Positions 1 through 9,611 are shown, counted from the first letter of the stretch. The stretch is 64,000 nucleotides of DNA from Rhodococcus pseudokoreensis (GCF_017068395.1 NZ_CP070618.1:103010-167009), one strand, 5' to 3'. The notes: a model not told the origin generated them from the sequence alone. Translations and numbers: made by a program.

Positions 1-43
1 CGGATCGGACAAACCCGGCGCGGCGACCCGCTACCGTTTTCCT

Positions 44-991
44 ATGGGGACCGCCTTCCACGGGCCGAGCCCGTGGCCGCACATCACCCGCGCCATCCGC
101 ACGCGCGGACCCCGCCATGCCGCGATCGCCCACCTCGGCCAGGACGCCCCCACCCTGCTCCCTTTACGCGCCGGCGACGTCCTGATCGTCAACGCCTCCC
201 GCGCCGCCGTCCGCGCGCACGCCACCTCCCCGGTCGCGCTCGCCCACTACCTGGACGCCGGAGTCCGGGTGCTGTCGTCACCGAACCTGCACGCCAACGT
301 CATCGCCACCGACCGGCGGGCAGTCATCGGCTCCGCGAACGCCTCCCACAGTTCCACCCTCGCCGACGAGGCCGTGGTCATCACCGACGACCCCGACATC
401 GTTGCCTCCGTCCGGGCGTTCATCGACGGGATCGAGGAGACCACCGAGATCGACCAGGTATTCCTCGACAACGCCACCGCGCAATGGCAGATCGGGCGGG
501 CGGTACCCCTGCCCGGGGTCACCAGCCGCGGGCGCGGCGACCCCGGGTTCCTGCCCGCGAAGATCCCGCGGATGTTTGTGCACCACACCGTCGAGTACGA
601 TCCGGGCCCGACCGAGCAGGAGTTGTGGGCGACTCAGGCGCGCCGGCAGCGCGGCGCGGCCGGGCCGGCGGCGAAGTACCAGCTCGAATGGTTCCGCCAT
701 CACAGATCCGATACTCGCCTCGAGCGGGGTGATGTTCTGCTGTTCGTGACCGCGGACAATAGTTGGGTTCATCCCCCAGCCGTGGTGGATTCCGAGGCGA
801 TCGCGATCCTCCACGCCCCCGGCGCCGCCGGGCATCTGCTGCGCAGCCGAGCCGACCTTGCGCCCATCCCGGTAGCGGATGCGGAACGCATGCTCGCCGA
901 CCTCGGACACCCCAATCCCCGGCTCCGGGTCGATCACCGCATCGCCTCCCCCACCCTGCGGACCGCCCTGCTCGGGCTCTGGAACCTCTGA
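44..991 (+). CDS. PLD-like phosphodiesterase-domain protein, degenerate HKD
   Basis: The 315-aa protein carries one phospholipase-D-type signature: His83-x-Asn85, Asp90 and Gly-Ser-Ala-Asn at 96-99. Active HKD enzymes have Lys where Asn85 stands here, and a chain normally brings two HKD motifs or dimerises, so catalysis is doubtful. The segment after residue 150 matches nothing I recognise. No Shine-Dalgarno precedes the ATG, but a TACCGT box ends about 5 nt upstream, which would suit a leaderless transcript. It converges with the next minus-strand gene. The true function could be a nuclease, a restriction-type helper or an inactive homologue. The coding call is firm and the family assignment moderate. 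Confidence 0.7.
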   Translation: MGTAFHGPSPWPHITRAIRTRGPRHAAIAHLGQDAPTLLPLRAGDVLIVNASRAAVRAHATSPVALAHYLDAGVRVLSSPNLHANVIATDRRAVIGSANASHSSTLADEAVVITDDPDIVASVRAFIDGIEETTEIDQVFLDNATAQWQIGRAVPLPGVTSRGRGDPGFLPAKIPRMFVHHTVEYDPGPTEQELWATQARRQRGAAGPAAKYQLEWFRHHRSDTRLERGDVLLFVTADNSWVHPPAVVDSEAIAILHAPGAAGHLLRSRADLAPIPVADAERMLADLGHPNPRLRVDHRIASPTLRTALLGLWNL

Positions 992-1105
992 ACCACCGCG
1001 AACAATAGGCGCCGTGACCTGTGTGAACGACACGTCCCCACCTGATCAGTGCGCCGACATCGCCGTCCGAGCCTGCCCACACCACTGCCGCTCAGTCGGG
1101 TGAGT

Positions 1106-1588
1106 TCACGCCAGGGCCAGGACGCGGGACCGTGCCTCCAGGTAGCGGGCCAGGAGATCGAGCATCTCGGCATCCGGGTGGGTGAGTTCGGGCAGGTCCT
1201 TCGCGCCGATGATCGTCTGGTCGACCGCGGTGACCTGCCGCCGGCACTCGCCGACCGCTTCCGGGGTGACGGTGTCGGCGTCGAGCCGGTCGGTGAGGTA
1301 CCGAATCGACGCGTCCAGACCCAGACCCGGATTCCGGGTGTTGTTGCCGGCCCTCCGGGTTTCGGCCATCTGCCACCACCCGTCCAGCTCGGCCAGCACC
1401 GCGGGATCGGTGACCGCGATCCGCAACGCTCGGTCGATCGACTGCGGATCGGTGATGTCGAACTCGTCCACACCGGATGTGCGGGTGAGGATCTGGCCGA
1501 GCTGATGGTTGGCGAGTCCGTCCCCGCGGCTCCACCAGTACGACACCATCACGTGCACCTTGTTCGCCGTCGCCAGCTCCCCCATCAC
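1106..1588 (-). CDS. Hypothetical protein, 160 aa
   Basis: I do not recognise this family. The start chosen is GTG at 1588 because AGAGGGG lies 6 nt upstream; a longer frame reaches TTG at 1645 without a ribosome site. The protein is soluble and mostly helical, with no signal peptide or Cys motif. The sequence has an early Tyr-Trp-Trp and a 'GWW' segment near the middle. It is convergent with the PLD-like gene, and one copy of the dispersed ACGACACGTCCCC motif lies between them. Confidence 0.55.
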   Translation of the reverse strand: MMGELATANKVHVMVSYWWSRGDGLANHQLGQILTRTSGVDEFDITDPQSIDRALRIAVTDPAVLAELDGWWQMAETRRAGNNTRNPGLGLDASIRYLTDRLDADTVTPEAVGECRRQVTAVDQTIIGAKDLPELTHPDAEMLDLLARYLEARSRVLALA

Positions 1589-1685
1589 ACCCGTCCCCTC
1601 TATGCAGACCAACAGTTCTTCCGGTACATCCTCACAGCCCGGCAACCGCCCCGCAGCACCGGGTCAGCGCCCGTGGATCAGTGAG

Positions 1686-1886
1686 TCAGCCTGTGCGGCT
1701 GCAGGTGTGGGTGACCGCGCACATCGGGCACCACGTACGCTCGCCGACGATCCACCCGTTCGTCTCGGCGAAGGCCACCGCCTGAGCTCGGCTGGCGCCG
1801 GCCGCGGTGAAGGTGTGCTCACACAGATCGCACCGCACCGTCCACCCACGCCTGCCCGTGGACCGCACCAACGTATGAACAGTCAT
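1686..1886 (-). CDS. Small zinc-ribbon protein, 66 aa
   Basis: The protein has two Cys-x2-Cys knuckles (CDLC at about residues 19-22 and CPMC at 53-56), separated by a 30-residue stretch rich in Ala and ending in 'AETNGW'. This spacing fits a structural zinc ribbon. The start is the ATG at 1886, preceded by GGGGGA about 5 nt away; the longer frame to 2042 has no such site. Small zinc ribbons of this type are common on actinobacterial plasmids and phages, where they probably bind nucleic acid. A DNA- or RNA-binding role is an inference. Confidence 0.6.
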   Translation of the reverse strand: MTVHTLVRSTGRRGWTVRCDLCEHTFTAAGASRAQAVAFAETNGWIVGERTWCPMCAVTHTCSRTG

Positions 1887-2139
1887 ATTGTCCCCCGACT
1901 TCGACACTGTGCCCCCAGCATGGCACACCCCCTCCAGCAGTGGTGACCCACGCAGGCCAGGCCCCCGGCCGTCACATCCGAACCGCAGCACGGGAGTCGG
2001 CCCCTCCGGCGTCGTGGTCATGCGCGAGATCACCGAGAACACACCCGAGTCTCTGCGATGCGGTCACCGCCATGAAGCAGTGAGGGTCACGTCCAAAGGG
2101 GACGTGTCGTCTGTGCAGGTCAGGAGCATCGTGCGGGTG

Positions 2140-2331
2140 TCAGGACTCGACCGGGACCAGGCGGTCGAGCTTGGTGTGGAATGGGTAAGTCCCTGGGGCG
2201 CTGAGAACCGACTCGACCAGAGCGTCGTCGCCGCAATGCTCATGGGTCGTGAACACCGAGGTGCCCTCAGAATGAACCTTGACCTTGTCGCCGATCTCCA
2301 AACCCGCGTGGGTCCCCGGATTCTCGGTCAT
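2140..2331 (-). CDS. Small hypothetical protein, 63 aa
   Basis: The short soluble protein begins with a segment reading 'LEIGDKVKVHSEG', which looks like the first strands of a small beta-barrel (SH3- or KOW-like). No ribosome site is obvious at the ATG. It precedes the zinc-ribbon gene on the same strand, with a copy of the dispersed GGGGACGTGTCGTC motif between them. The fold suggestion is from sequence texture only. Confidence 0.45.
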   Translation of the reverse strand: MTENPGTHAGLEIGDKVKVHSEGTSVFTTHEHCGDDALVESVLSAPGTYPFHTKLDRLVPVES

Positions 2332-2463
2332 AAGACATGACTAACCTGTCCGGCTTCGCTGTGCAAGCCGCCGATATTTGTCAGGTTCGATTCGATCGTG
2401 CTCCCACTGCCGCATCGGCGCCACACTGTGCCGATAGCCGATCGTCGAGCGGAACGCTGAAAC

Positions 2464-3297
2464 CTACGCTCGGGCGCCATATCGGGCGATGCAGTGCCAC
2501 ACCTTCTTCAGGTCCTGCGGATCGAAGGATGCACTCCGTGCGCGACCGAGGATGGCCGGGGTAAGCAGGCCGTCGTCGGCGATGCCTCGGGCCAGGTCGA
2601 CGACGTGCGGCCCCCGGTAGTCAGGATGGTGTGCAATCTCCTCGATGCCAACTGTGTATCCGTCGTGCCACAACACTGGGCACGCGAGCGATCGGGCGAT
2701 CTCGCCGAAGTGCGTGTCGCGGTAGCTGGGGTCGAGAACGAGGGCCTCGACATCTGACGCAATGTCGATGGTTCCGTGAACGTGCGCCTCGATGTAGTCG
2801 TCGAGCGGATCGTCGAATTCCACCGCCGCAGCGGTATCGACCAAGTTCATCGCCTCGGCGGTGCCGAACAAGTCAGGTTCGAAGACGCTGTCAGGGAAGC
2901 AGAAAGTGGTGCGGTCGAGGGTGTGCTCGGCCAGCAGGAAGTAGGAGGAACCGAAACGAGGAGATCCTCCGTATGGGTCGGCGCGGTAGTTCAGCGATCC
3001 ATACTTCGGGCGCTCCGCCGGCTCGAGCTCGTCGTAGGCGCCAACGAACATGCGGCTCTCCCACTTCCACCTGGCGCCGCCGGGGTGGGCAGTCAGACCA
3101 CCGTTGCCTGTCCGGGTCTCGAACTGTGACAGGTATGCGCCTCGGTCCGCGATCGCCTCGAGCGTCGAAGCACCGTTGAAGGGGAGATCTGGGTGAAAGT
3201 GCACGGTCACACGGAGTGCCCGGTCAAGCGGAACGCCCTCGGCGAAGCCGCGAACGTGTGCGATGGCTATGTGCCCCGGAGGGGTATCGATAGGCAC
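2464..3297 (-). CDS. DUF3626 family protein, copy 1
   Basis: The 277-aa protein fits the DUF3626 family by its invariant-looking blocks 'HFHPD', 'SQFET.TGNGGLTA', 'W.WE.R.F.GAYD', 'YGSLNYR', 'GGSPRFGSS' and 'DYIEAHVHG'. No activity is established for the family. A second copy at 9612-10445 has the same length and about 86% identity by my residue count. The GTG start is only about 7 nt downstream of a GATAAT box, so the mRNA is probably leaderless. The same 16-bp upstream stretch occurs before the second copy, so promoter and gene were duplicated together. The two copies bracket a 6-kb block of unrelated cargo genes. Confidence 0.85.
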   Translation of the reverse strand: MPIDTPPGHIAIAHVRGFAEGVPLDRALRVTVHFHPDLPFNGASTLEAIADRGAYLSQFETRTGNGGLTAHPGGARWKWESRMFVGAYDELEPAERPKYGSLNYRADPYGGSPRFGSSYFLLAEHTLDRTTFCFPDSVFEPDLFGTAEAMNLVDTAAAVEFDDPLDDYIEAHVHGTIDIASDVEALVLDPSYRDTHFGEIARSLACPVLWHDGYTVGIEEIAHHPDYRGPHVVDLARGIADDGLLTPAILGRARSASFDPQDLKKVWHCIARYGARA

Positions 3298-3437
3298 GCA
3301 TCCATTATCTGATTGAACCTGTATCTCGCGCGTACCAGAACTTGCACCGACACGGTCGCGTCTCAGCGCACTGAAGATCGGTTCCGGTCATCCCTCGACG
3401 AACGTTCAGTGCTCGGAAGGCCCTCCTCGTGGATCGA

Positions 3438-3830
3438 CTACCGGGAGTCGATATGGACACCTTGAGCGTTCGCGTCTCCGCTCTTCCAGACCAGCCACTT
3501 CTCATTGACCGCTGCGGCGAGGTCGATGTCATGAAAACGCGCTAGCAGCAACGTTTGACAGAGAACATCGGCCACTTCGTTCCGGAGTGCTGCCGCCAAC
3601 TGGTCCGGTGAGCGCTCCTTCGTTCTAGCCTGTCCCGTCACCATCAGGAAACTTTGGGTCAGCTCGCCAACCTCTTCCTGTAGCTTCAGCAGAAACCATG
3701 CTGCATCACGTTCGATCCCGAAGCGTTCGGCGTAGTGTTTCGAGATCTCTTCTACCTCGTCCGAAAGCTGTCCCAGGTCCATCCGTTGATCAGACCAGGC
3801 CTGCTCGATAAGGTCACGTCTTCCAATCAC
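3438..3830 (-). CDS. MazG-like NTP pyrophosphohydrolase
   Basis: The 130-aa protein has the all-alpha NTP-pyrophosphatase pattern: 'KLQEEVGEL' in one helix (metal-binding Glu cluster) followed by 'EVADVLCQTLLLA' in the next (Glu and Asp ligands). Family members hydrolyse (d)NTPs to (d)NMP and pyrophosphate, often as house-cleaning enzymes. It is single-domain, shorter than full MazG, and cytosolic. The ATG at 3830 lies 60 nt downstream of the ComB-like gene's stop, so the two may be co-transcribed. Confidence 0.8.
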   Translation of the reverse strand: MIGRRDLIEQAWSDQRMDLGQLSDEVEEISKHYAERFGIERDAAWFLLKLQEEVGELTQSFLMVTGQARTKERSPDQLAAALRNEVADVLCQTLLLARFHDIDLAAAVNEKWLVWKSGDANAQGVHIDSR

Positions 3831-3890
3831 CTCTGATCGAAACGAATGGTGAGGAGAGTGTCCCGTCCGGTCACCGATCGCGACGCGGTG

Positions 3891-4649
3891 TCAGGTGTTC
3901 TTTGAATCGACGAATCGGTGGTCTCTGAGGACGGGTACCGAACGGCTCTGGTCAACTTCGGTTGCGATCGCCACATCCTCGGCATATCCAGCCGTGACGA
4001 GTTCGCGACCGGATCCACACCCGTGCAGCGCCGACGCTATTCGACCGGACACCGCCTCCCACGCCACCGCGGTAACTTCGGCTTCAGGCGATGCCGTCCA
4101 GCCCCGGGAGATCAGCTCAGCGATCACAGCGCCGGCGCCCCACTGGTCTTCCACTGCCGGCCGCAAGGTGCCGTCCGGCCACTTTTCCCCGGCTGCGATC
4201 ACCGCCACCACCGTTTCCTGCGTGTAGTTGTCGGCGATCCATTCGGCGACCGCGCGGGCGTTGCGTAGCGACGCTCCGAGGCAGGTTCCCGCGGAGGACT
4301 CCAGCTCGTACGCGATCGATGAGCCGTTCGGAGACGGAAGGACGAGGCGATCCACCCCCTGTGCCGAACGAATGGTGCTGGGCGACAGACTGATCGACCC
4401 TGGCGTTGCCGAACTCCGGCCCACGGCAAGCACGGCATCGTGGTCGGCGGCATACCGCACCGCAGAAGTGTCCCGCCATCGGTAGGGAAGGACCTCGATA
4501 CCAGCATCGATCGCGACTGACAGGGTGGTGGTGAACGACAGAACATCGACGATGACCGCGACGTGTGCGTCCGGTGCCACTGCGGTGGCTCCGGTCAGTC
4601 CCCACTCGAAGCGCAGTGAATAGTCCTGTTGCCGATGGTCACGATTCAC
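3891..4649 (-). CDS. 2-phosphosulfolactate phosphatase (ComB)-like protein
   Basis: The protein resembles the ComB family. It has the N-terminal 'VIVDVLSFTTTL' strand-loop, 'LPSPNGSS' in the middle and 'VIAAGEKWPDGTLRPAVEDQWGAGA' carrying the acidic metal-site residues. In methanogens ComB makes sulfolactate for coenzyme M. Actinobacterial homologues lack that pathway and their substrate is unknown, so only 'ComB-like phosphatase' is justified. The frame extends to a GTG at 4688; I prefer GTG 4649 (252 aa), but neither start has a good ribosome site. MazG-like pyrophosphatase follows on the same strand. Confidence 0.75.
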   Translation of the reverse strand: MNRDHRQQDYSLRFEWGLTGATAVAPDAHVAVIVDVLSFTTTLSVAIDAGIEVLPYRWRDTSAVRYAADHDAVLAVGRSSATPGSISLSPSTIRSAQGVDRLVLPSPNGSSIAYELESSAGTCLGASLRNARAVAEWIADNYTQETVVAVIAAGEKWPDGTLRPAVEDQWGAGAVIAELISRGWTASPEAEVTAVAWEAVSGRIASALHGCGSGRELVTAGYAEDVAIATEVDQSRSVPVLRDHRFVDSKNT

Positions 4650-4815
4650 TCCACACACTCTGGCATATCTGGACACCGCTCGACGCACTCATGGAGGGTG
4701 TGGCCGCCTCCCTGAGAGCGAACCTCGCTCACCGGTAGTGAAACCCGCACCGGGACGAGCTCGGCGCCAGCGCGTGCCGTCGGCCGCCGGCGTCTCGTCC
4801 CCCAAGCGGATCCGC

Positions 4816-5562
4816 TTACGGAACAAAGCTCTGCTTCAGGGCGCGGTGCAGGTCGTCTACGCTCGCGCCATACGTATGCGACGCGTATGACAGCGTGCGA
4901 AGTGCCGCAGCCACCGGGTCGCGGTCGAGCGCGCTGAAGAGTGCGGGGATCGCCTGATAGGGGACGTTGAATCCGCCATTGTCGAAAGGATTGCGCCGAG
5001 TGGCGAGGGAATAGTGGGGGTCCCCTTGCGGCTCATCGTCTTCGGTTCGATCGGCGATCCACCGTTGGATCGCGCTCTGCATATCATCGAACGGCGCTGG
5101 TAGGGGTCGTCCGTTTCGCATCGCCACGAGAGCCGGAACGACCCACTCCTTGCTGGCCAATCCTGAGAACTCGTACGCCTGAGTTGCGCACCAGTGGGCG
5201 AGGTGGCGTTGGGTAGGTGCGTCCAGCGTGAGGATCGCTCTGACGAGTCCTGGGTCGTAGTCGATGAGCTGCAGTGCCCCGGGAATAGCCTGCACTTGGC
5301 TGAATTCACTCGGAACACGTTTGTGCTCGGTTTCGGGACGGGCGGAAATCGAACTCGTCTTGAGGTCGTCGAGGGTGGATTCTTCGCGAGGGCGGAAACC
5401 CGAGCCGGCGACAACTTGGAAGGGCTCATGTGGATCTGCCCCGGCCCTCGAGTCGCGAAAGAAGTCTTCGATCGTCTGCGGAATGCCATCGTCGATGACC
5501 GGTTCCTCGAGGTCGAGAAGGTCGTGGTCGTCGTCCGTCGGCTCATCATCGCAAGAGTGCAT
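4816..5562 (-). CDS. Hypothetical protein, 248 aa
   Basis: I do not recognise this protein. The first 30 residues are very acidic (runs of Asp/Glu), followed by a linker and a helical domain from about residue 95 to the end containing 'HLAHWCATQAYEFSGL' and 'AIPALFSALDRDP'. There is no signal peptide or membrane segment. It lies 51 nt downstream of the MATE exporter start region on the same strand but is not overlapped by it. Codon use is like its neighbours. Confidence 0.65.
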   Translation of the reverse strand: MHSCDDEPTDDDHDLLDLEEPVIDDGIPQTIEDFFRDSRAGADPHEPFQVVAGSGFRPREESTLDDLKTSSISARPETEHKRVPSEFSQVQAIPGALQLIDYDPGLVRAILTLDAPTQRHLAHWCATQAYEFSGLASKEWVVPALVAMRNGRPLPAPFDDMQSAIQRWIADRTEDDEPQGDPHYSLATRRNPFDNGGFNVPYQAIPALFSALDRDPVAAALRTLSYASHTYGASVDDLHRALKQSFVP

Positions 5563-5613
5563 GAGCCGACACTCGCACAGAGCCCTTCCGAAGGGGGACC
5601 GATTAGCGATCCG

Positions 5614-6990
5614 CTACCGGGCAGGCTGGACCGTTCGCCGGAAGCGGATCCATACCGCCGACGACCGGATGATCCATCCCAGTAACAGTCCGAGATAGAT
5701 GCCCCACAGTCCGCGATCGAGGACTTCCACGAAGAACCAGGCAGCGGGCACCGTTCCGCAGAATGTGGCCAGCACCGAGACGTACATGATCCCCCGGGTA
5801 TCGCCCAACGCACGGAGCTGAGCCGCATACACCAGCTCAGCCACCATGATCAGTGTCATGACCGGAAGAATGACGACAGTCCCCGACACCACATCGAGAA
5901 CCTCGGGGTCGTCGGTGAACACGCCGAAGAACAGCCCCGGGAATGAAGCGAGCACCACAGACACCACGCTGGACCCGACCAGCATCAACACCGCTCCGGC
6001 ACGAACAAATGCCTCGTGCCCGTCCCGGTCCCTGGCCCCGAGTCGTTGGCCCACCAGTATCGCGATCGCACACGCCAACCCGAAGATGATCACCCAGACC
6101 ACCGACACCGCCGAGCCCATCACTCGAAAAGCTGCCAACCCCGCAGCCCCCAGTCCCGCCGCAAGCCCCACCAACGCGACATCCGCGCCGTAACTGAACA
6201 GGCCGAAGACGGAATCCGGCCACGCGATTCGGAGCCACTCTCGTACAAGATCCCGGCGACCCTCCGGTGAGGCCCGCTTCGCCGCTTCGATGGACTCGCC
6301 GAGCGTTTCCCGCGCACGAAATGTCAGATACGCCGCGCCGAAAGCAGTGGCGAGGGTCGTGGCGATCGCCGAACCGACCTGCCCGAGACCGACCTCGAAA
6401 ATCAACACCCACGCCAGGGGCATGTTCACCAATGCAACGAGGGCAGTGACCTGCGCCGCCGTCCGGGTATCCCCCACACCGCCGAGTAGTCCGCGCAGGT
6501 GCGCCGTGACCGCCGTGAACGGCAGTCCTATCAGCAAGATGCGCAGCATCGACGTGGTGTCGTGCGCCACACCAGGGTCGACACCACCCTCAGGCCGGCC
6601 GGGCACCGTAGCCTCGACGATCACCGATGCACCCGCGATACCCGCAATCGCAAGCACTGTTCCCGCCGCCACGACACCGACGAACCCGACCCCGGCAAGA
6701 CGGACAATCGACGTACTGTCCCCAGCGCCGTGCCATCGAGCGACCAGAACCTGTGTCGCCGAACCACACGGAATGATGATCGCCGTGAACAGGATCCAGA
6801 TCGGAAAAGCCACCGCGGCACTCCCCAGCGCCTGCGTCGAATAGTGTCCGAGCAGCGCGGTATCGGTGGCACTGAGAATCAAACTGATCGCTGACACCAT
6901 GATGATCGGCCACGCAACTGCCCAGACCTGCCAGCATCTGCCGACGAGACTGCCAGCGGGTGCGACCGGAACCGTGACCGCATGCGTCAT
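5614..6990 (-). CDS. MATE family efflux transporter
   Basis: The 458-aa protein has about twelve hydrophobic segments arranged as two six-helix halves, typical of MATE (NorM/DinF) exporters, which swap Na+ or H+ for cationic drugs or metabolites at the inner membrane. It opens with 'AWPIIMVSAISLILSATDTALLGHYS', a helix-1 pattern with the Asp-Thr-Ala turn of the family. The frame is open up to 7308, but the first 106 residues are Arg/Ser-rich and unlike any transporter, so ATG 6990 is chosen. The substrate cannot be told from sequence. Confidence 0.88.
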   Translation of the reverse strand: MTHAVTVPVAPAGSLVGRCWQVWAVAWPIIMVSAISLILSATDTALLGHYSTQALGSAAVAFPIWILFTAIIIPCGSATQVLVARWHGAGDSTSIVRLAGVGFVGVVAAGTVLAIAGIAGASVIVEATVPGRPEGGVDPGVAHDTTSMLRILLIGLPFTAVTAHLRGLLGGVGDTRTAAQVTALVALVNMPLAWVLIFEVGLGQVGSAIATTLATAFGAAYLTFRARETLGESIEAAKRASPEGRRDLVREWLRIAWPDSVFGLFSYGADVALVGLAAGLGAAGLAAFRVMGSAVSVVWVIIFGLACAIAILVGQRLGARDRDGHEAFVRAGAVLMLVGSSVVSVVLASFPGLFFGVFTDDPEVLDVVSGTVVILPVMTLIMVAELVYAAQLRALGDTRGIMYVSVLATFCGTVPAAWFFVEVLDRGLWGIYLGLLLGWIIRSSAVWIRFRRTVQPAR

Positions 6991-7301
6991 GACACGCACG
7001 ATCGTGGGCAGGATCTGTTCACCATGTAGGGATATTTCCAGACGAGCGCCCACCACACCGCACGGCAGTGACCGTATGCGCGACGCCGGAGGTGCGGCCC
7101 GATCGAGTCGACCTGCAACTTTGTGACCGATATCAGCCGCGGTCAGGGTTGAAATCACGGTGCGTGGAACGGACAGACGGATTGAGCCACCCGAACCTGG
7201 CACCGACTCGATCGAACGGAAAAGGTACCGTCTGTGTGGCTCCATCCCAGTCTTCCGCGCCGTCGTCACATGTCCGGCTGCCGCGTCGGTATGGTTTGAC
7301 G

Positions 7302-7784
7302 GTGACACTCAGCCTTCGGCCTGCTGTAGTTTCGGACGCCCATTTTCTTGCGGAAATGCTGGCAGCAGCGGCCTATTGGCACCCCAATAGCCCATCGGGG
7401 AGCGTGGAGGACGTGCTGGCGAAGCCAGAGCTGGCGCGCTACGTCACCGGCTGGCCGCGTGCGGGAGATCTCGGCGTCATCGCGGAGAATGAAGGTCCGG
7501 TCGGAGCAGCGTGGCTGCGATTCCTGCCGAAAAGCACCCCGGGTTACGGGTTCGTCGACACGGTGACACCGGAACTGACCATCGGAGTCCTGCACAGGTG
7601 GCGGGGTCACGGAGTCGGCACACGTCTGCTGGAAATGTTGATCGACGCTGCCCGCGAGAAGCACCTCACGGCGGTGAGCTTGAGCGTAGAGCCGGACAAC
7701 TACGCGCTGCGTCTGTACGAGCGGTTCGGATTCGAACCAGTCGGCACGGTGGGCGGGGCGATCACGATGCTCCTGCAACTCTGA
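7302..7784 (+). CDS. GNAT family N-acetyltransferase
   Basis: The 160-aa GNAT enzyme transfers an acetyl group from acetyl-CoA to an unidentified amine. Motif A is 'IGVLHRWRGHGVGTRLLEML' (R-x-x-G-x-G/A pattern for pyrophosphate binding), followed by 'LSVEPDNYALRLYERFGFEPVG', the usual motif B. The start is taken as GTG 7302 because 'LSLRPAVVSDAHFL' is the normal GNAT N-terminus; TTG 7296 is an alternative. The open frame runs back to 7068 through sequence that does not look like protein. It is divergent from the MATE gene. Confidence 0.85.
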   Translation: MTLSLRPAVVSDAHFLAEMLAAAAYWHPNSPSGSVEDVLAKPELARYVTGWPRAGDLGVIAENEGPVGAAWLRFLPKSTPGYGFVDTVTPELTIGVLHRWRGHGVGTRLLEMLIDAAREKHLTAVSLSVEPDNYALRLYERFGFEPVGTVGGAITMLLQL

Positions 7785-7983
7785 CGTTCCGTCAAAGTCG
7801 ACCAGTGACCGCCGGCGGGGTGATCGAAAATCTTCCGCCAACGGCGTGAAGCCGGTAGAGAAGCATCTGTGAACACGCCGCTCCGATACCGCATCTTTGC
7901 CGAGGTGGCGGACGGCGGAGTAGTCGACAAGCAGCGCAGGGTCGATCCAGCGTAGACCGAGGATCGGACAAGAAGGATGAAAC

Positions 7984-8514
7984 ATGGCAGCTACGCCTTT
8001 CATCGCCAGCAGTAGAATCGTGCGAGAAAAACGGCCCACGCAAGCTAACGAGCGAACAAACGTGTTGGCGTTTCTGCGGTGGCATCGAAACACATTGGAA
8101 CTCAAGTGTGCCGGTCTCACCCCTGAGCAACTCGCGCTTCAGCCGCTGAGCCCTTCCTCGCTGTCGCTGTTGGGGCTTCTTCGGCACGCCGCCGAGTCCG
8201 AACGATTTTGGTTCCGCCGGGTGATGGCAGGTGAAGAAGCCTCCGCACTTTTCTCAACTCCAGGCGACGAATTCGACGTGGCAGGCGCAAACATTGAGAC
8301 GGTCGTCGCAGCATTTCACGCGTGGCGGACAGAGGTCGCATTCGCGGAACACTACGTCAACTCCGTGTCAGATCTCGAGGTCACCGGGAACGAACCCGGC
8401 GAAGGACCGGTATCTCTGCGCTGGGTGCTCTCGCACATGCTGGAGGAGTACGCCCGGCACAATGGCCACGCTGATTTACTGCGGGAACAGATTGACGGCG
8501 CTGTAGGACTCTGA
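7984..8514 (+). CDS. DinB/DUF664 family protein
   Basis: The 176-aa protein matches the DinB-like four-helix bundle (DUF664) seen in mycothiol-using actinobacteria. The features are 'FLRWHRNTLELKCAGLT' with the first putative metal His, 'LLGLLRHAAESERFWFRR' with the second, and 'SLRWVLSHMLEEYARHNGHADLLRE' with the HxxxH pair. Relatives include thiol-dependent S-transferases and metal-binding proteins of unknown substrate. AGAAGGA lies about 8 nt before the ATG. It sits in tandem between the acetyltransferase and the kinase. Confidence 0.85.
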   Translation: MAATPFIASSRIVREKRPTQANERTNVLAFLRWHRNTLELKCAGLTPEQLALQPLSPSSLSLLGLLRHAAESERFWFRRVMAGEEASALFSTPGDEFDVAGANIETVVAAFHAWRTEVAFAEHYVNSVSDLEVTGNEPGEGPVSLRWVLSHMLEEYARHNGHADLLREQIDGAVGL

Positions 8515-8622
8515 AGTCTCCTATTTGATCGACTTCACGAAGACCGCCCGGCAGCGGATCGTTGCCCGGTGAGTCGACGAAACCCGGTTGTCCGTTCAGC
8601 CGGCGGCTCGTACGCTCCTCCG

Positions 8623-9543
8623 ATGGCGCAGGACTCCAATTCTGGGATCAGGATGCACGACGATGAAATCGAGGTCGACGTGGTCCGCGTCAGACGGCTG
8701 CTCCAGGAGCAATTTCCGGAGTGGGCACATCTGTCCATCGAGCCGGTTCGTTCTGCGGGCACCGACAACGCGATGTTCCGCTTGGGTGAGGCCCTGGTGG
8801 TTCGGCTCCCGCGGACCCCAGCGGCCGTCGCACAGGTGGAGAAGGAGCATCGTTGGCTGCCGGCGTTGGCGCCGCTCCTGCCGCTGCCCGTTCCGATACC
8901 TGTTGCCGTGGTAGTGGCCGGTGTGGGCTACCCCTGGCCGTGGTCGGTGTATCGGTGGCTCGACGGAGAGAATGCGACCAATGCCCCGCCTGCCGATTCC
9001 CACCACGCTGCGCTCGAGCTTGCCGGATTCGTCAACGCCCTCCATCGGATCGACACCACGAATGGACCGCTACCCGGATCGCACAACTTCAACCGCGGTG
9101 TGCCACTGGTGCAGCGGGATGCACCCACGCGGTCCGCGATCGAATCCTTGCGCGGAGTCCTCGACACCCGCGCCGTTGAGCGGGCGTGGGACGCGGCCCT
9201 CAATGCGCCCGGGTGGAGTACGGAAGCGGTGTGGATCCACGGAGACTTACAGTCGGGAAACCTGCTGACCCGCCGGGGTCGACTCACCGCGGTGATCGAC
9301 TTCGGCGGCCTCGGGATCGGGGATCCAGCATGCGACTGCATGGTGGGGTGGACTCTTTTCGGTCCGCAGGCGCGGAAAGTCTTCCGTGATGCCCTCGCGG
9401 TCGACGACACGACGTGGGCTCGCGGACGCGGCTGGGCCCTGTCCGTCGGGTTGATCGCTTTGCCGTACTACCAGGGCACCAATCCCGCTCTGGCTACGGT
9501 GGCGAGGCGCGGTATCGAGGCAGTCCTGGCCGACCATTCCTAA
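8623..9543 (+). CDS. Aminoglycoside-phosphotransferase (APH) family kinase
   Basis: The 306-aa protein-kinase-fold enzyme has 'IHGDLQSGNLL' (catalytic Asp207) and 'VIDFGGLGIGDPACD' (metal-binding Asp226), both diagnostic of the APH/choline kinase family. The N-lobe 'VVRLPRTPAAVAQVEKEHRWLPAL' supplies the ATP-site region, although the usual Lys is an Arg. Many such genes phosphorylate antibiotics or small alcohols, and nothing here fixes the substrate. The start is set at ATG 8623; the frame extends to 8569 and another ATG lies at 8653. Confidence 0.82.
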   Translation: MAQDSNSGIRMHDDEIEVDVVRVRRLLQEQFPEWAHLSIEPVRSAGTDNAMFRLGEALVVRLPRTPAAVAQVEKEHRWLPALAPLLPLPVPIPVAVVVAGVGYPWPWSVYRWLDGENATNAPPADSHHAALELAGFVNALHRIDTTNGPLPGSHNFNRGVPLVQRDAPTRSAIESLRGVLDTRAVERAWDAALNAPGWSTEAVWIHGDLQSGNLLTRRGRLTAVIDFGGLGIGDPACDCMVGWTLFGPQARKVFRDALAVDDTTWARGRGWALSVGLIALPYYQGTNPALATVARRGIEAVLADHS

Positions 9544-9611
9544 GGCGGGTGGGACCAGTCGACGAGCGTGAATCGACGTCCGCCATTTCCTTTCTTCAAG
9601 TGCGCCGATCC

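Noticed and set aside
5614..7308. Long 564-aa version of the MATE transporter
   Set aside because: The extra 106 residues lack protein-like composition and a ribosome site; the family N-terminus starts at 6990.
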